Shown here: piece by piece, positions 55,918 through 63,205 of the stretch | How the letters are laid out: every line of letters begins with the position of its first letter | Position numbering within the stretch: the first letter of the stretch is position 1 | IMG/VR virus record: IMGVR_UViG_3300037054_000044 | Location: 21,206 to 85,205 of that record | Reading direction: 5' to 3' (one strand) | Origin: a virus | DNA length: 64,000 bases | Notes under the pieces: model-generated | Told to the model about the DNA's origin: nothing | The model's input: only the letters and a program-made list of their open reading frames with translations | Database searches by the model: none | Position numbers and translations under genes: made by a program

Positions 55918-56066
55918 GCGGTCACCTTCTTCCATGTTCTGGTTTCCGCATTGAACTGCTGCGCGGGACGGCCTAGCTTCTTCGCCTTCTGCCACTCCTC
56001 GCACTCGCGGTACTTCTTCTTAGAGTTGTCTTTCTTCTTCGCTGCAAGTCCCACGGGTCTCGCCAT
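55914..56066 (-). CDS. 50-residue very basic protein
   Basis: GAGGAG before ATG 56066. Lys/Arg-rich (GLAAKKKDNSKKKYRECEEW), likely nucleic-acid or ribosome binding. Confidence 0.58.
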   Translation of the reverse strand: MARPVGLAAKKKDNSKKKYRECEEWQKAKKLGRPAQQFNAETRTWKKVTA

Positions 56067-56067
56067 G

Positions 56068-56163
56068 TTATTTTCTCCTCCAGATGTTTTTGAATTGGTG
56101 CAACCACAGCCGCCATCCAACGAGGATGGTGACTCCAGCAACAGCGGCTTCGGTGCATATCAC
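56068..56163 (-). CDS. 31-residue membrane peptide
   Basis: GTG 56163 overlaps the preceding stop (GTGA) with GGAGGAG upstream. Hydrophobic centre (AAVAGVTILVGWRLWL) and a basic end. The overlap is the main support. Confidence 0.42.
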   Translation of the reverse strand: MICTEAAVAGVTILVGWRLWLHQFKNIWRRK

Positions 56164-56399
56164 ACACATGCTAACTCCTCCTCGAATCGCATGGTGCACA
56201 CTTCATTGTCGTGCACCATGTGGTGCTTCTTGCACTCGGGGCAGAAGTTGCTCTCCAAAGCCGCAGATGCGCGTGAGTACTCAAGGTTATTGAATGCGTT
56301 GGATATCAGCTTGTGCATGCGCACGTTTACCCATTCCGAGTTTCCTGAGTAGTGTTCCCATATCATCCTGTCCCGCCATTGACAGATGCTTTCAAGCAT
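56160..56399 (-). CDS. 79-residue protein with a zinc ribbon
   Basis: ATG 56399 (GGAGG upstream, TAATG overlap). Helical start, Asn/Ser-rich middle, then FCPECKKHHMVHDNEVC. Unknown. Confidence 0.58.
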   Translation of the reverse strand: MLESICQWRDRMIWEHYSGNSEWVNVRMHKLISNAFNNLEYSRASAALESNFCPECKKHHMVHDNEVCTMRFEEELACV

Positions 56400-56500
56400 T
56401 AGTAGATTCCTCCTGTTATCCAGCGTTCGAAAATGCAAAGCCACCACAACATATTTATAATACCCAGAGTTATTGCTAACTCGGCTGCCATGCGTTTCAT
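56399..56500 (-). CDS. 33-residue membrane peptide
   Basis: ATG 56500 overlaps the previous stop (ATGA) with GGAGG upstream. One membrane segment (AITLGIINMLWWLCIF). Confidence 0.5.
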   Translation of the reverse strand: MKRMAAELAITLGIINMLWWLCIFERWITGGIY

Positions 56501-56781
56501 CGGTGGTCCTCCAGCGCATAGATTGCTTCGCACTCATCTATACTCTTACGCTCTGCAAGTGACATAGTACTAGCGCTGCCAAGGCTGTCCAGAGCATTGC
56601 GCAATCGCGTGCGTGCTTCTGAGCCATACTCCTGTGCTTCCTGCGCGGTCACCAGTCGCGCCCAGCGTACGCCAATTCCGTTGCAGGCAGGGCACGAAAG
56701 CCCAAACTTTAAATCATACAGGAACCCACAGGAACTACATTGTGCCTGTATATGCGGTACATCATTGTCGTCTATTCGCAT
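56497..56781 (-). CDS. 94-residue zinc-ribbon protein
   Basis: CSSCGFLYDLKFGLSCPACNG forms a zinc ribbon near residue 15; the C-terminal half is helical. GGAG before the ATG. Could be a transcription or translation modulator. Confidence 0.6.
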   Translation of the reverse strand: MRIDDNDVPHIQAQCSSCGFLYDLKFGLSCPACNGIGVRWARLVTAQEAQEYGSEARTRLRNALDSLGSASTMSLAERKSIDECEAIYALEDHR

Positions 56782-56888
56782 GGCTTACTCCAGAAGAACA
56801 ACAAGGCATCCACAACCATAACAAAGCCAATAGTCAGGCCCACGCTAGCGGCTGTCCATAGAAACGAAAACATGAAAGTGACTAGCAT
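56772..56888 (-). CDS. 38-residue membrane peptide
   Basis: AAAGGAG before ATG 56888; two short hydrophobic stretches (LVTFMFSFLWTAASVG, LTIGFVMVVDALLFFW). Overlaps the next gene by 10 bases. Confidence 0.55.
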   Translation of the reverse strand: MLVTFMFSFLWTAASVGLTIGFVMVVDALLFFWSKPCE

Positions 56889-57034
56889 TGCGGATTCTCC
56901 TTTGTTTCAATCACCGTGCGTACGATGTCCTCGGCAACTTCTCTTGTGATCCCTCGGCTCTTCTCATGGCGTTGCACAAGGGCATTAACCCTTTCTTCAA
57001 AACGCCACTTTGGATCACTCCAGTCTATGTCCAT
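56882..57034 (-). CDS. 50-residue unknown protein
   Basis: GGAGG before ATG 57034. Helical and charged (WRFEERVNALVQRHEKSRG, VAEDIVRTVIETKE). Unknown. Confidence 0.55.
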   Translation of the reverse strand: MDIDWSDPKWRFEERVNALVQRHEKSRGITREVAEDIVRTVIETKENPQC

Positions 57035-57103
57035 GATGTCCTCCTTGGTGCGAGCAATAAAGCGCACGGCGTACAAGTTCGTGCGCTTGATGCTTACACT
57101 AGA

Positions 57104-57469
57104 CTACTGGCACGCTCCCACTGTAGTGGTGAAGAAGTAGTGCAAGTGGAAAGCTGCTGACTGGTCAATGGAGTTGATGCGACCAACATACACTGTGCCA
57201 CCGACAGGCACGGTCACACGTTTTCCATCTAACTGTCCGTTGTACATATTGTACGTGTGGTTCGCATCGGGATCAACTGTGATCAGGACACAGACATCCT
57301 GATTTGCACTCGTCGCAAACATGTCAATGCTGCGACCTACCACCTGCACAGTCACGGCAATGCCATTGCTCACTGCGTCGTTGTGGTACGAAGGGTCAGT
57401 GCGCTGCGCAACAGCGAACATGGAGCAGCACAGCAGAGCGAGTACGGCTAATGTTGAGCGTAGTTTCAT
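57104..57469 (-). CDS. Secreted protein, unknown
   Basis: 121 residues with a signal peptide (MKLRSTLAVLALLCCSMFAVA) and a beta-type mature domain with two distant Cys (DVCVLITVD, TVGACQ) that may pair in the periplasm. GGAG before the ATG. Third secreted protein of unknown role on this strand. Confidence 0.65.
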   Translation of the reverse strand: MKLRSTLAVLALLCCSMFAVAQRTDPSYHNDAVSNGIAVTVQVVGRSIDMFATSANQDVCVLITVDPDANHTYNMYNGQLDGKRVTVPVGGTVYVGRINSIDQSAAFHLHYFFTTTVGACQ

Positions 57470-57509
57470 TGTGTAATTCTCCTTTGGATTTGTGGTGCGA
57501 TTTGTGGTT

Positions 57510-57623
57510 CTACTCCTTGGGTAAATTCGTGTAATCTGTGCTGCTGAAGGCCCTCGTGCTGTTGGGCAACTTCTTGAAAAGTTTCTTGGCAGCTTTCTTT
57601 GCCTTCTTGGTAATCGGTTTCAT
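57510..57623 (-). CDS. 37-residue cationic amphipathic peptide
   Basis: GGAG before ATG 57623; ATG overlaps the preceding stop. The first 20 residues (MKPITKKAKKAAKKLFKKLP) are Lys-rich with Ala/Leu/Phe on one face, like a membrane-active or nucleic-acid-binding helix. Confidence 0.55.
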   Translation of the reverse strand: MKPITKKAKKAAKKLFKKLPNSTRAFSSTDYTNLPKE

Positions 57624-57763
57624 AGTTGGTTCTCCTTTTTAAAGTCTTCTATTGCTTCGGACATTGCCTCATCCGCTCGCTTGGCTGTAATGCACATCCC
57701 TACCACGAAACCAATGATGAGCACAGCGAGTGCTACAATGCCTACGATTAGCAGATGCATCAT
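57620..57763 (-). CDS. 47-residue single-span membrane protein
   Basis: ATG 57763 (GGAGG upstream). Membrane segment LLIVGIVALAVLIIGFVVGM then a charged helix. Start and stop overlap neighbours. Confidence 0.58.
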   Translation of the reverse strand: MMHLLIVGIVALAVLIIGFVVGMCITAKRADEAMSEAIEDFKKENQL

Positions 57764-57915
57764 TTCGCCTCCATTGGCTCGTACTTCTTGCACTGCTGCT
57801 CACAGGTATTGCCAGTGACAGCACCATGCCAGCAGCGCTCCGTGTCCTTATAAGTTTCGTCTGAGGCGTGGCTTTCGTAGTCATGCTGACAGGTCTTGCA
57901 CTTTGGTTCACTCAT
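57760..57915 (-). CDS. 51-residue Cys-rich protein
   Basis: GAGGTG before ATG 57915. Five Cys and two nearby His (KCKTCQHDYESH, RCWHGAV, TCEQQCKKY) suggest a zinc module. Unknown. Confidence 0.58.
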   Translation of the reverse strand: MSEPKCKTCQHDYESHASDETYKDTERCWHGAVTGNTCEQQCKKYEPMEAK

Positions 57916-58181
57916 TATTTCACCTCGCATTGAATGTGGTGCGTACTGGTTGTGTCCACTAGCGTTCCTGTGATGAGCGGCTTAAAACATATGCAGCACA
58001 TTGCGTACACGGGCTTCACATGCTGCTTGGAGTGACGTGGGGGAACGTCACGCACGTACCTGTGGATAAACAAGGCCTGCTCCCTGGTATCCGCAGGCAG
58101 ATGTACACGCATGCGCTTGAGGCGCAAGTGCGCCAGCGCTATCAGCGCTGACGTAGGAACAGGCGAGTAGTTAGGCTCCAT
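57915..58181 (-). CDS. 88-residue unknown protein
   Basis: AAAGGGG before ATG 58181. A basic helical part (ALIALAHLRLKRMRVHLPAD) and CCICFKPLITGTLVD with a Cys pair. The stop overlaps the next ATG. Confidence 0.6.
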   Translation of the reverse strand: MEPNYSPVPTSALIALAHLRLKRMRVHLPADTREQALFIHRYVRDVPPRHSKQHVKPVYAMCCICFKPLITGTLVDTTSTHHIQCEVK

Positions 58182-58371
58182 ATAGTCCCCTTTCCTTGCG
58201 AGTAAGCCTTGCTGGTGGCATGGCAATGACCGTGACCACTCTATACTTGCCCCATTGCCTTACAGCTAAGTGAGTGGCGTAACCAAACGCACGGAGATGC
58301 AGAGCACAGTCTCATGCATGTGCAAGGCCGTGCGCGTTGTCGGGAAAAGTATAGTGCTCAGCAGTTGCCAT
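58171..58371 (-). pseudogene. Small gene interrupted by an in-frame TGA
   Basis: GGAGG before ATG 58371. The frame reads MATAEHYTFPDNAHGLAHA, then TGA (58314-58312), then continues with DCALHLRAFGYATHLAVRQW and a further 27 residues to TAA at 58171. The two parts look like one domain. Either CGA or TGG has mutated to TGA, or the codon is read through. Confidence 0.5.
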
Positions 58372-58381
58372 GCGATCCTCC

Positions 58382-58720
58382 TTAGTTCTCTTGCTCCTTG
58401 TATTTGTTGTCCTTCAGCACCTCGCGTGCTACTTCTGCGATGCGCTGCTGGCTGTGTTCGTACTTGTATAGACGCAGCGCAAAGTCTTGCACTACTAGCA
58501 GCCAGTCGTAATCTTCACCAGCCACTCCAAACTTAGCGGCCTCCCGTTCTAATGTGAGCGCAGCGTCACGCACGTATTGCCATACGCCTACAATACCACT
58601 GTCCGTATGCTCGGCATCGTAGAATTCATTAACTTTTCTGCGATCACCAAAGAACTCAGCGGTTACAGCAGACACGGATTCAAGGTCTGCCAGCGTATAC
58701 TTCTTTTCGATCTTCCCCAT
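58382..58720 (-). CDS. 112-residue unknown helical protein
   Basis: GGAGG before ATG 58720. Mostly helical (ALTLEREAAKFGVAGEDYDW, QRIAEVAREVLKDN). No family recognised. Confidence 0.62.
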   Translation of the reverse strand: MGKIEKKYTLADLESVSAVTAEFFGDRRKVNEFYDAEHTDSGIVGVWQYVRDAALTLEREAAKFGVAGEDYDWLLVVQDFALRLYKYEHSQQRIAEVAREVLKDNKYKEQEN

Positions 58721-58730
58721 GGTATCCTCC

Positions 58731-58997
58731 TTAGAATAATTCAGACGTGGCGACCATTTGGTACAGGGCACCATCTGGTGGCTGTGGAACTTCCACGATT
58801 GAATCAATGCTCACATCATACGCGCCGTACTCATACTGCGTATACGCATGCGCTAGCATTGTCTCTTTCACCTCTACACGCGCCGTGCTCTGCTTCGCAC
58901 TGCGCATATAGAAAGTGGCTGGGTTGTCGTCTGGTATGTCTTCACACAGCAGCGTGGCTACGACCTTCCACCAGCGTACCTTAGACGCTGTGCTCAT
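58731..58997 (-). CDS. 88-residue unknown protein
   Basis: GGAGGA before ATG 58997, which overlaps the previous stop. Mixed alpha/beta (VRWWKVVATLLCEDIPDD, AYDVSIDSIVEVP). Unknown. Confidence 0.6.
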   Translation of the reverse strand: MSTASKVRWWKVVATLLCEDIPDDNPATFYMRSAKQSTARVEVKETMLAHAYTQYEYGAYDVSIDSIVEVPQPPDGALYQMVATSELF

Positions 58998-59182
58998 AGT
59001 TCCTCCTCCGTGTCTGCTATCAAGTCCTGTGCGCTCGCACATGGCTCTGTGCATTCGATCAGTACAATGGCATGCTCTCTGCGAGTGCTAAGCAGTTCTG
59101 CAAGGTGCCGCCGTGCGGTAATGTTGTTAACCGCATCGCACTCCGCACGGCGATTGTCAAGGTATCCCACGTAATGATGCAT
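58994..59182 (-). CDS. 62-residue unknown protein
   Basis: GAGGA before ATG 59182. Helical, His/Arg-rich start and acidic end. Unknown. Confidence 0.58.
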   Translation of the reverse strand: MHHYVGYLDNRRAECDAVNNITARRHLAELLSTRREHAIVLIECTEPCASAQDLIADTEEEL

Positions 59183-59184
59183 GA

Positions 59185-59541
59185 CTATTTCCTCCGTATG
59201 ACAAAATAGGCAGGCTTGCTTGGTGCATCTTCCTTCGCCGCGCTCTTAACCTTCCCGACAACCTTGATGGGTCCGATGTGTGCCGCCTTGCCGTATGTCT
59301 GGATGATTGCTTTGGCGAGTGCTGGGTCTTTCTTTATGATGTAGTTCGTGAGGTCCATCATCTCATCACTGAGACCAGATGTGCCCTCGAACTCAATGCC
59401 ACCCCACACTTCCCAAGCTTCTTCGAACGTTTTGTAAACAGGGAACTGCTCTGGGTCGTTGTAAGAGGCGTTCTCTTCTTGCCACTTCTTAAGCCACAGA
59501 GCTTTCACGCGGCTGCTAAGCTTTTGTCCTGACCAATTCAT
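59185..59541 (-). CDS. 118-residue unknown protein, start uncertain
   Basis: ATG 59541 has only a very close GGGG upstream. The same frame stays open back to a TAG at 59680 and reads acidic, protein-like sequence (WKNLVPDEDDVYELLNDRG), so the true start may be further up or the TAG may be passed. The C-terminus is basic (KVVGKVKSAAKEDAPSK). Confidence 0.6.
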   Translation of the reverse strand: MNWSGQKLSSRVKALWLKKWQEENASYNDPEQFPVYKTFEEAWEVWGGIEFEGTSGLSDEMMDLTNYIIKKDPALAKAIIQTYGKAAHIGPIKVVGKVKSAAKEDAPSKPAYFVIRRK

Positions 59542-59679
59542 CTCCCCGCCACGGTCGTTGAGAAGTTCGTAAACGTCATCCTCGTCGGGTACAAGGTTCT
59601 TCCAGTTGGGTTGAGCTACCTCAAGAACAACTCCGGGTCCGCTTTGACGTGTGCGCTCTGTTCCGGCGCAATGTGTTGT

Positions 59680-59793
59680 CTAACGTGTGGCGAACCCAAA
59701 GGCTAGCACTAGTGCTCCGATGAGAAGCACAAGGAATGTGAAGAGGCATGCGGCGAGCACGCCTAGCGTTGCTTTGAATGTACGTAGGAACAT
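59680..59793 (-). CDS. 37-residue membrane peptide
   Basis: GGGAGG before ATG 59793, which directly follows the previous stop. One membrane span (VLAACLFTFLVLLIGALVLA). It ends in TAG and is in frame with the 118-residue gene downstream. Confidence 0.55.
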   Translation of the reverse strand: MFLRTFKATLGVLAACLFTFLVLLIGALVLAFGFATR

Positions 59794-59880
59794 TTACAGC
59801 CTCCCGCTTACTACTCGGTTATATAGCCCTTGATTTTCGTGGTGGCACTTCAGCGCATACTCAGGTACAGTCCAATGCAT
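59794..59880 (-). CDS. 28-residue peptide
   Basis: GGAGG before ATG 59880. MHWTVPEYALKCHHENQGLY and 8 more residues; its stop abuts the next ATG. Supported by ribosome site and packing only. Confidence 0.42.
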   Translation of the reverse strand: MHWTVPEYALKCHHENQGLYNRVVSGRL

Positions 59881-59891
59881 GATGCCCTCCG

Positions 59892-60134
59892 TTAACGTTT
59901 GAATGTGGTTGTTAGTCTCGGCTTAGGTTGGCAGTCCTGCGATAGTGCGAGCAATCCTGCACCATCGAACTCTTCAGAGTCTATCCAGCTTCCATCTTCG
60001 TCTACGGCTGTAATGCCACACAGGTCGCCATTGGCTTCATAGTCAAAGGTGATAGAGAGAAGATCAGGCAGACCGCTACAGGGGAACGTGCGCTTGAATG
60101 CTGCTATCTCATGACGATTGAGTGTTACTTGCAT
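59892..60134 (-). CDS. 80-residue unknown protein
   Basis: GGAGG before ATG 60134. Beta-type and acidic centre (LLSITFDYEANGDLCGITAV). Unknown. Confidence 0.62.
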   Translation of the reverse strand: MQVTLNRHEIAAFKRTFPCSGLPDLLSITFDYEANGDLCGITAVDEDGSWIDSEEFDGAGLLALSQDCQPKPRLTTTFKR

Positions 60135-60143
60135 GATGTCCTC

Positions 60144-60632
60144 CTAGAAGTTTGTGCGTGCGAACCTGCCAAACAACCGCTTTGCGGCTGCATCGTGCGC
60201 TAGTGCGGCTGCCTTGGCTGTAAGGTGCAAGCCAAGGGATACATGCTTGCCTTTGTAGGAAAGCTGTGCAGCCCACTTACCTCTCTGCTTGTGCCACGTT
60301 ACGCCTTTGTACCCCGATGTGTTGTTGATTTGCTTCCCTCTGTTTTGCAAGTTCTCAGCATGCGTTGCTTGGCGTAAGTTGCTGCGCATGTTGTTTAATC
60401 CGTTGCCATCCTTGTGATCCACTTTGATAGTGGGGTCAGTGACACCAAGAATGAAACGGTGCAGTTGCTCCGTGTGCGATTTGCCCTTGCCTTCATAGGA
60501 CATGCGCTTGGCGTATATGGTAGTACGATCTTTGCGCTTGTCTACGTGCCATGCATAGCCTTGCATGCATCGTACATAATCTTTGTTCGATACCAAGGCA
60601 AAATAGCCTTGCGATAGTTTGATGCTGCGCAC
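60144..60632 (-). CDS. HNH-AP2 homing endonuclease
   Basis: 162 residues. HNH core QLHRFILGV, IKVDHKDGNGLNNMRSNLRQ, then AP2 domain NNTSGYKGVTWHKQRGKWAA to AAALAHDAAAKRLFG. GTG start with GAGGA upstream, sharing a base with the previous TAG. It is the intact form of the remnant at 48095-48322. Confidence 0.9.
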   Translation of the reverse strand: MRSIKLSQGYFALVSNKDYVRCMQGYAWHVDKRKDRTTIYAKRMSYEGKGKSHTEQLHRFILGVTDPTIKVDHKDGNGLNNMRSNLRQATHAENLQNRGKQINNTSGYKGVTWHKQRGKWAAQLSYKGKHVSLGLHLTAKAAALAHDAAAKRLFGRFARTNF

Positions 60633-60808
60633 TAGCCTATCCTCGTTTTCTTTGTAGTTACAGCCCTGCCAAAGCGCTTATCGTTTGTGGTGAACTGCTC
60701 ACAATTGAGCAACTGCTCAATACCGTATTCAATGCGTGGTCGGACAGCGCTTGGCAGTGCGCCATGCGAAACGATGGTGTATTTCAGCGGTGCTTCGGGA
60801 ATGTACAT
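60632..60808 (-). CDS. 58-residue unknown protein
   Basis: AGGAG before ATG 60808. MYIPEAPLKYTIVSHGALPS, then a polar end FGRAVTTKKTRIG that runs into the endonuclease start, so its C-terminus may have been altered by that insertion. Confidence 0.58.
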   Translation of the reverse strand: MYIPEAPLKYTIVSHGALPSAVRPRIEYGIEQLLNCEQFTTNDKRFGRAVTTKKTRIG

Positions 60809-60834
60809 GATGTGATTCTCCTTTGCGAAGTGTT

Positions 60835-60857
60835 GAGGCGGTTGACTATGCCGCCTC
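60835..60857 (-). other. Leader hairpin
   Basis: GAGGCGG/CCGCCTC, 7 bp, in the 5' region of the gene starting at 60808. Function unknown; it may stabilise or regulate the mRNA. Confidence 0.45.
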
Positions 60858-60932
60858 GTTCTCATCGTGACCAACGAGAGAATTACTCCCAGCCCACTGC
60901 AGTGCAGTGAGCAAGGGTAAGTGTCTAGTGGC

Positions 60933-61157
60933 CTACTTTACACCTTTTGGTTTAGATGCTGTCACTCTACCATCTGCATCATAATACGTAATTTTGCCCT
61001 TCGCATCAACAGTGCAATATTTAGGAGTTTTCGGTGTGTTGGGTGCACTTACACCACCGTTTACCAAAACTGAGTTTCCAAGTCTACGGAAGGAGCAATG
61101 GTAGTTGCTTTTTCTAGTGTCCCTTCTGTACGTTTCGTTTCTCCTCCAGTCCATCAT
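60933..61157 (-). CDS. 74-residue unknown protein
   Basis: GGAG before the ATG pair at 61157. Basic N-terminus (WRRNETYRRDTRKSN) and a C-terminal strand pair (YCTVDAKGKITYYDADGRV). Unknown. Confidence 0.6.
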   Translation of the reverse strand: MMDWRRNETYRRDTRKSNYHCSFRRLGNSVLVNGGVSAPNTPKTPKYCTVDAKGKITYYDADGRVTASKPKGVK

Positions 61158-61366
61158 AGTGTCTGCTCCTTCTCATACTGAAGATGCCATGACCAGAACG
61201 ATGAGGCTTGTTTGGTTCTCACTGTCCTGCGGGTTTGAATCTTGCTATCCCATTGCACCTTACCACTGCCGCAGCCCATCGGGGCTCGCTCTGTAGGCGG
61301 CTCAAGTTTAACGCCTCGCAGTTCCCTAACGGGCTTCATGTGCGTCTTACGTTCCCATTCTGTCAT
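61154..61366 (-). CDS. 70-residue basic protein, first gene of the - strand block
   Basis: GAGGAG before ATG 61366. Basic, Trp-containing (KIQTRRTVRTKQASSFWSWH). As the first gene after the putative early promoter it could be a host-takeover protein. Unknown. Confidence 0.6.
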   Translation of the reverse strand: MTEWERKTHMKPVRELRGVKLEPPTERAPMGCGSGKVQWDSKIQTRRTVRTKQASSFWSWHLQYEKEQTL

Positions 61367-61387
61367 ATTGTCTCCTCAGGCACTCAT

Positions 61388-61428
61388 CTAAGATCACGTT
61401 TCCTGTTGCCAGTCTGTCGTGATCTTAG
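61388..61428. repeat. 11-bp inverted repeat upstream of the early block
   Basis: CTAAGATCACG (61388-61398) and CGTGATCTTAG (61418-61428) are perfect arms around 19 bases, 22 bases before the first - strand gene. Could be an operator or a leader hairpin. Confidence 0.7.
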
Positions 61429-61921
61429 TCAATGTCTGTGTTTTACGTGGTAGCAGGTTTGCTAAGCCTTTGACTAGCACGATTGAGCAGTGGTTTCCTC
61501 TGCTATGCAGGTTTCGGGGTTTCCTATGATGGGCCCTTGGAACCAACCGTTGATTTTAGTGGTATTGCTTCCTGAGTTTCTCGGCCTTTGGTAGCATCTT
61601 CGAGAGGACTCGGCGGTTAGTTATCTTAGCCTCTTGACTTATTGGCTTCGACTGATAAAAGTATGCCTGAAGACTATAAACCTGTCAAGCACAAAACATG
61701 GCCCATTCGTGCTTTTCTGTGCACTAAAGTGCAACCCTTGCGGGCACATAGAGTTAAGGGAATGCGCTGGCGTTCGTTTCTACGCTCAAACTCGCACCGA
61801 TGACTCAGACTGCCATAGAGGACAGATACAGGGCTAGAATCGAAGCTAATGCACCGCATGTGCCATGCCGTAGCACTGTTGTGCCATTGCAGCGCCCTAG
61901 GCTATGCCTTAGACTGTTCCT
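61429..61921. other. Non-coding region between divergent genes
   Basis: No supportable gene on either strand in almost 500 bases. It contains the - strand promoter at 61660-61688 and, on the + strand, TTGACT (61634) followed by the AT-rich TAAAAG. It is the likely control region for leftward early transcription. Confidence 0.55.
61660..61688 (-). promoter_or_regulatory. Putative early promoter for the - strand block
   Basis: TTGACA (61688-61683), 17 bases, CATACT (61665-61660) on the - strand. The transcript would have a leader of nearly 290 bases that includes the 61388-61428 hairpin. Confidence 0.62.
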
Positions 61922-62359
61922 ATGACAAACACAAAACAACCCAAAGCAGTATCCTTCGAAGAGTACAGAGCGGCTCATCCTGAGAGGTTCACCACAAGCA
62001 CTGAGGCTATCGAAGCTATCCGCATCAATAAACAGACACAAACTACCAAGCAGGGCAGCATCGTCCTAGCTACACTCTTAGGGGCAGTCTTAGTATCCTG
62101 CATAGCATTAGCTTTTGCATATCCCAAAGAAGCCCCAATCACTACCCAGCCTCTAACCCCAGCACAAACCCAAGCGCAGGTTGAGCACAATGCCAAGCAT
62201 GATGTGCTGGTAGCGAGACTGGCAGAACTAAACCAGATTGAGGACAAGATTAATTGCCCTTCGTTCTTCGACGCACCGCTCGGCAACAAGCCCTGCCCTG
62301 CTCACGAACTGGTAGAGAGTGGCAAGGCTATCATTCAAGAACAGCTAAATGCCGAGTAG
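61922..62359 (+). CDS. Single-span membrane protein, unknown
   Basis: 145 residues: polar N-terminal part (FEEYRAAHPERFTTSTEAIE), one membrane span (IVLATLLGAVLVSCIALAFA), then a mainly helical outer part with two Cys (INCPSFFDAPLGNKPCPAHE). No clear ribosome site precedes the ATG, which is odd here. Possibly a superinfection or envelope protein. Confidence 0.6.
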   Translation: MTNTKQPKAVSFEEYRAAHPERFTTSTEAIEAIRINKQTQTTKQGSIVLATLLGAVLVSCIALAFAYPKEAPITTQPLTPAQTQAQVEHNAKHDVLVARLAELNQIEDKINCPSFFDAPLGNKPCPAHELVESGKAIIQEQLNAE

Positions 62360-62601
62360 TCTGCAAAGCGTACACGCGGCGTACACGAACCGCGCCATAA
62401 CGGGGAGTGCCTACTAGTAGACTATCAAGAGGCAGAAGCCATGTATTCCCGATGCCGTGGTCCTGTTCCTTCCTGTTCCTTTGCCATGCATTCACCATAA
62501 CTCAGGTGACATGGTAGAAGCCTATCTATATCACTGACTAGTCTTAGTCTTATCAATAACTTAGCTCATTCCTCTGCTCACTGCCAAGCCAAGCCAGCTA
62601 T

Positions 62602-62631
62602 GTTACATGGTGTAACACTACAGATTGTAAC
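62602..62631. promoter_or_regulatory. Operator-like TGTAAC cluster
   Basis: GTTACA-TGG-TGTAAC (62602-62616) is a perfect inverted repeat, and a third half site TGTAAC lies at 62626-62631, 15 bases on. Such spacing suits a dimeric regulator with cooperative binding. Confidence 0.5.
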
Positions 62632-62836
62632 ACTTAGCAATTACCAAGCTTCTCCCTATCTTATACATATACAAGCACTTGCTATGCATTCCCCTAGCAC
62701 ACTGCTATGCGAACTGCCTAGCGTAGTTTCCCCGCCCATCTGCACCGCTCTGTTCCCATGCCACGGCCCGTGCCCTGTCCCTAGCAGCACGCTAGGCGAA
62801 CGCAAAGCGAATGCCCAGGCCGACTGCAGCGCTCCC

Positions 62837-63029
62837 GGCTTCGCTCTCTCTTCGCTTGGCGAGACAGCTACCTGATACTGTGCCATGTGATACCACTGCA
62901 TAGCTAAGTCCTTGCATTGCAACAGCACAGGAGAATCCATGCCTCTCCACCACGAGCTAAGTCCTTTGCAATCACTATGCGAACAGCAACGGACTGTGCA
63001 ATGGACAGGAGCGAAGAGAAGGCGAAGCC
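62837..63029. repeat. Long-range 20-bp inverted repeat
   Basis: Bases 62837-62856 and 63010-63029 are inverted copies with 18 of 20 matches, 153 bases apart. Arms are built of GCGAAG/CTTCGC. They could fold a large stem in RNA or extrude in DNA. Confidence 0.6.
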
Positions 63030-63159
63030 ACAGGCTCTCCAGGTGGCCAAGTGAAGGTGGGGCATACCCTTGGAAGGCCGACCATCCTTCTGCGTCGGGG
63101 GCGTAAATCGAGACGCATGTACCTAACGTTTGCGTTTTGGGTATTCTACTACAATATGC

Positions 63160-63189
63160 TTGACAGGAAGAGTAACCCCATGGTACACT
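63160..63189 (+). promoter_or_regulatory. Consensus promoter before an endonuclease gene
   Basis: TTGACA (63160-63165), 18 bases, TACACT (63184-63189), 17 bases before the ATG with GAGGTG between. Confidence 0.7.
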
Positions 63190-63205
63190 ATATGTGAGGT
63201 GATTT

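Larger units (their letters stand above)
62360..63159. other. Large non-coding, repeat-bearing region
   Basis: No convincing gene over 800 bases. It holds paired 9-mers GCGTACACG (62368, 62379), a GTTACA/TGTAAC cluster (62602-62631), near-direct repeats GCTAAGTCC (about 62902 and 62957), and a long-range inverted repeat. A replication origin, a regulatory hub or a structured RNA are possible; none is demonstrated. Confidence 0.5.
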
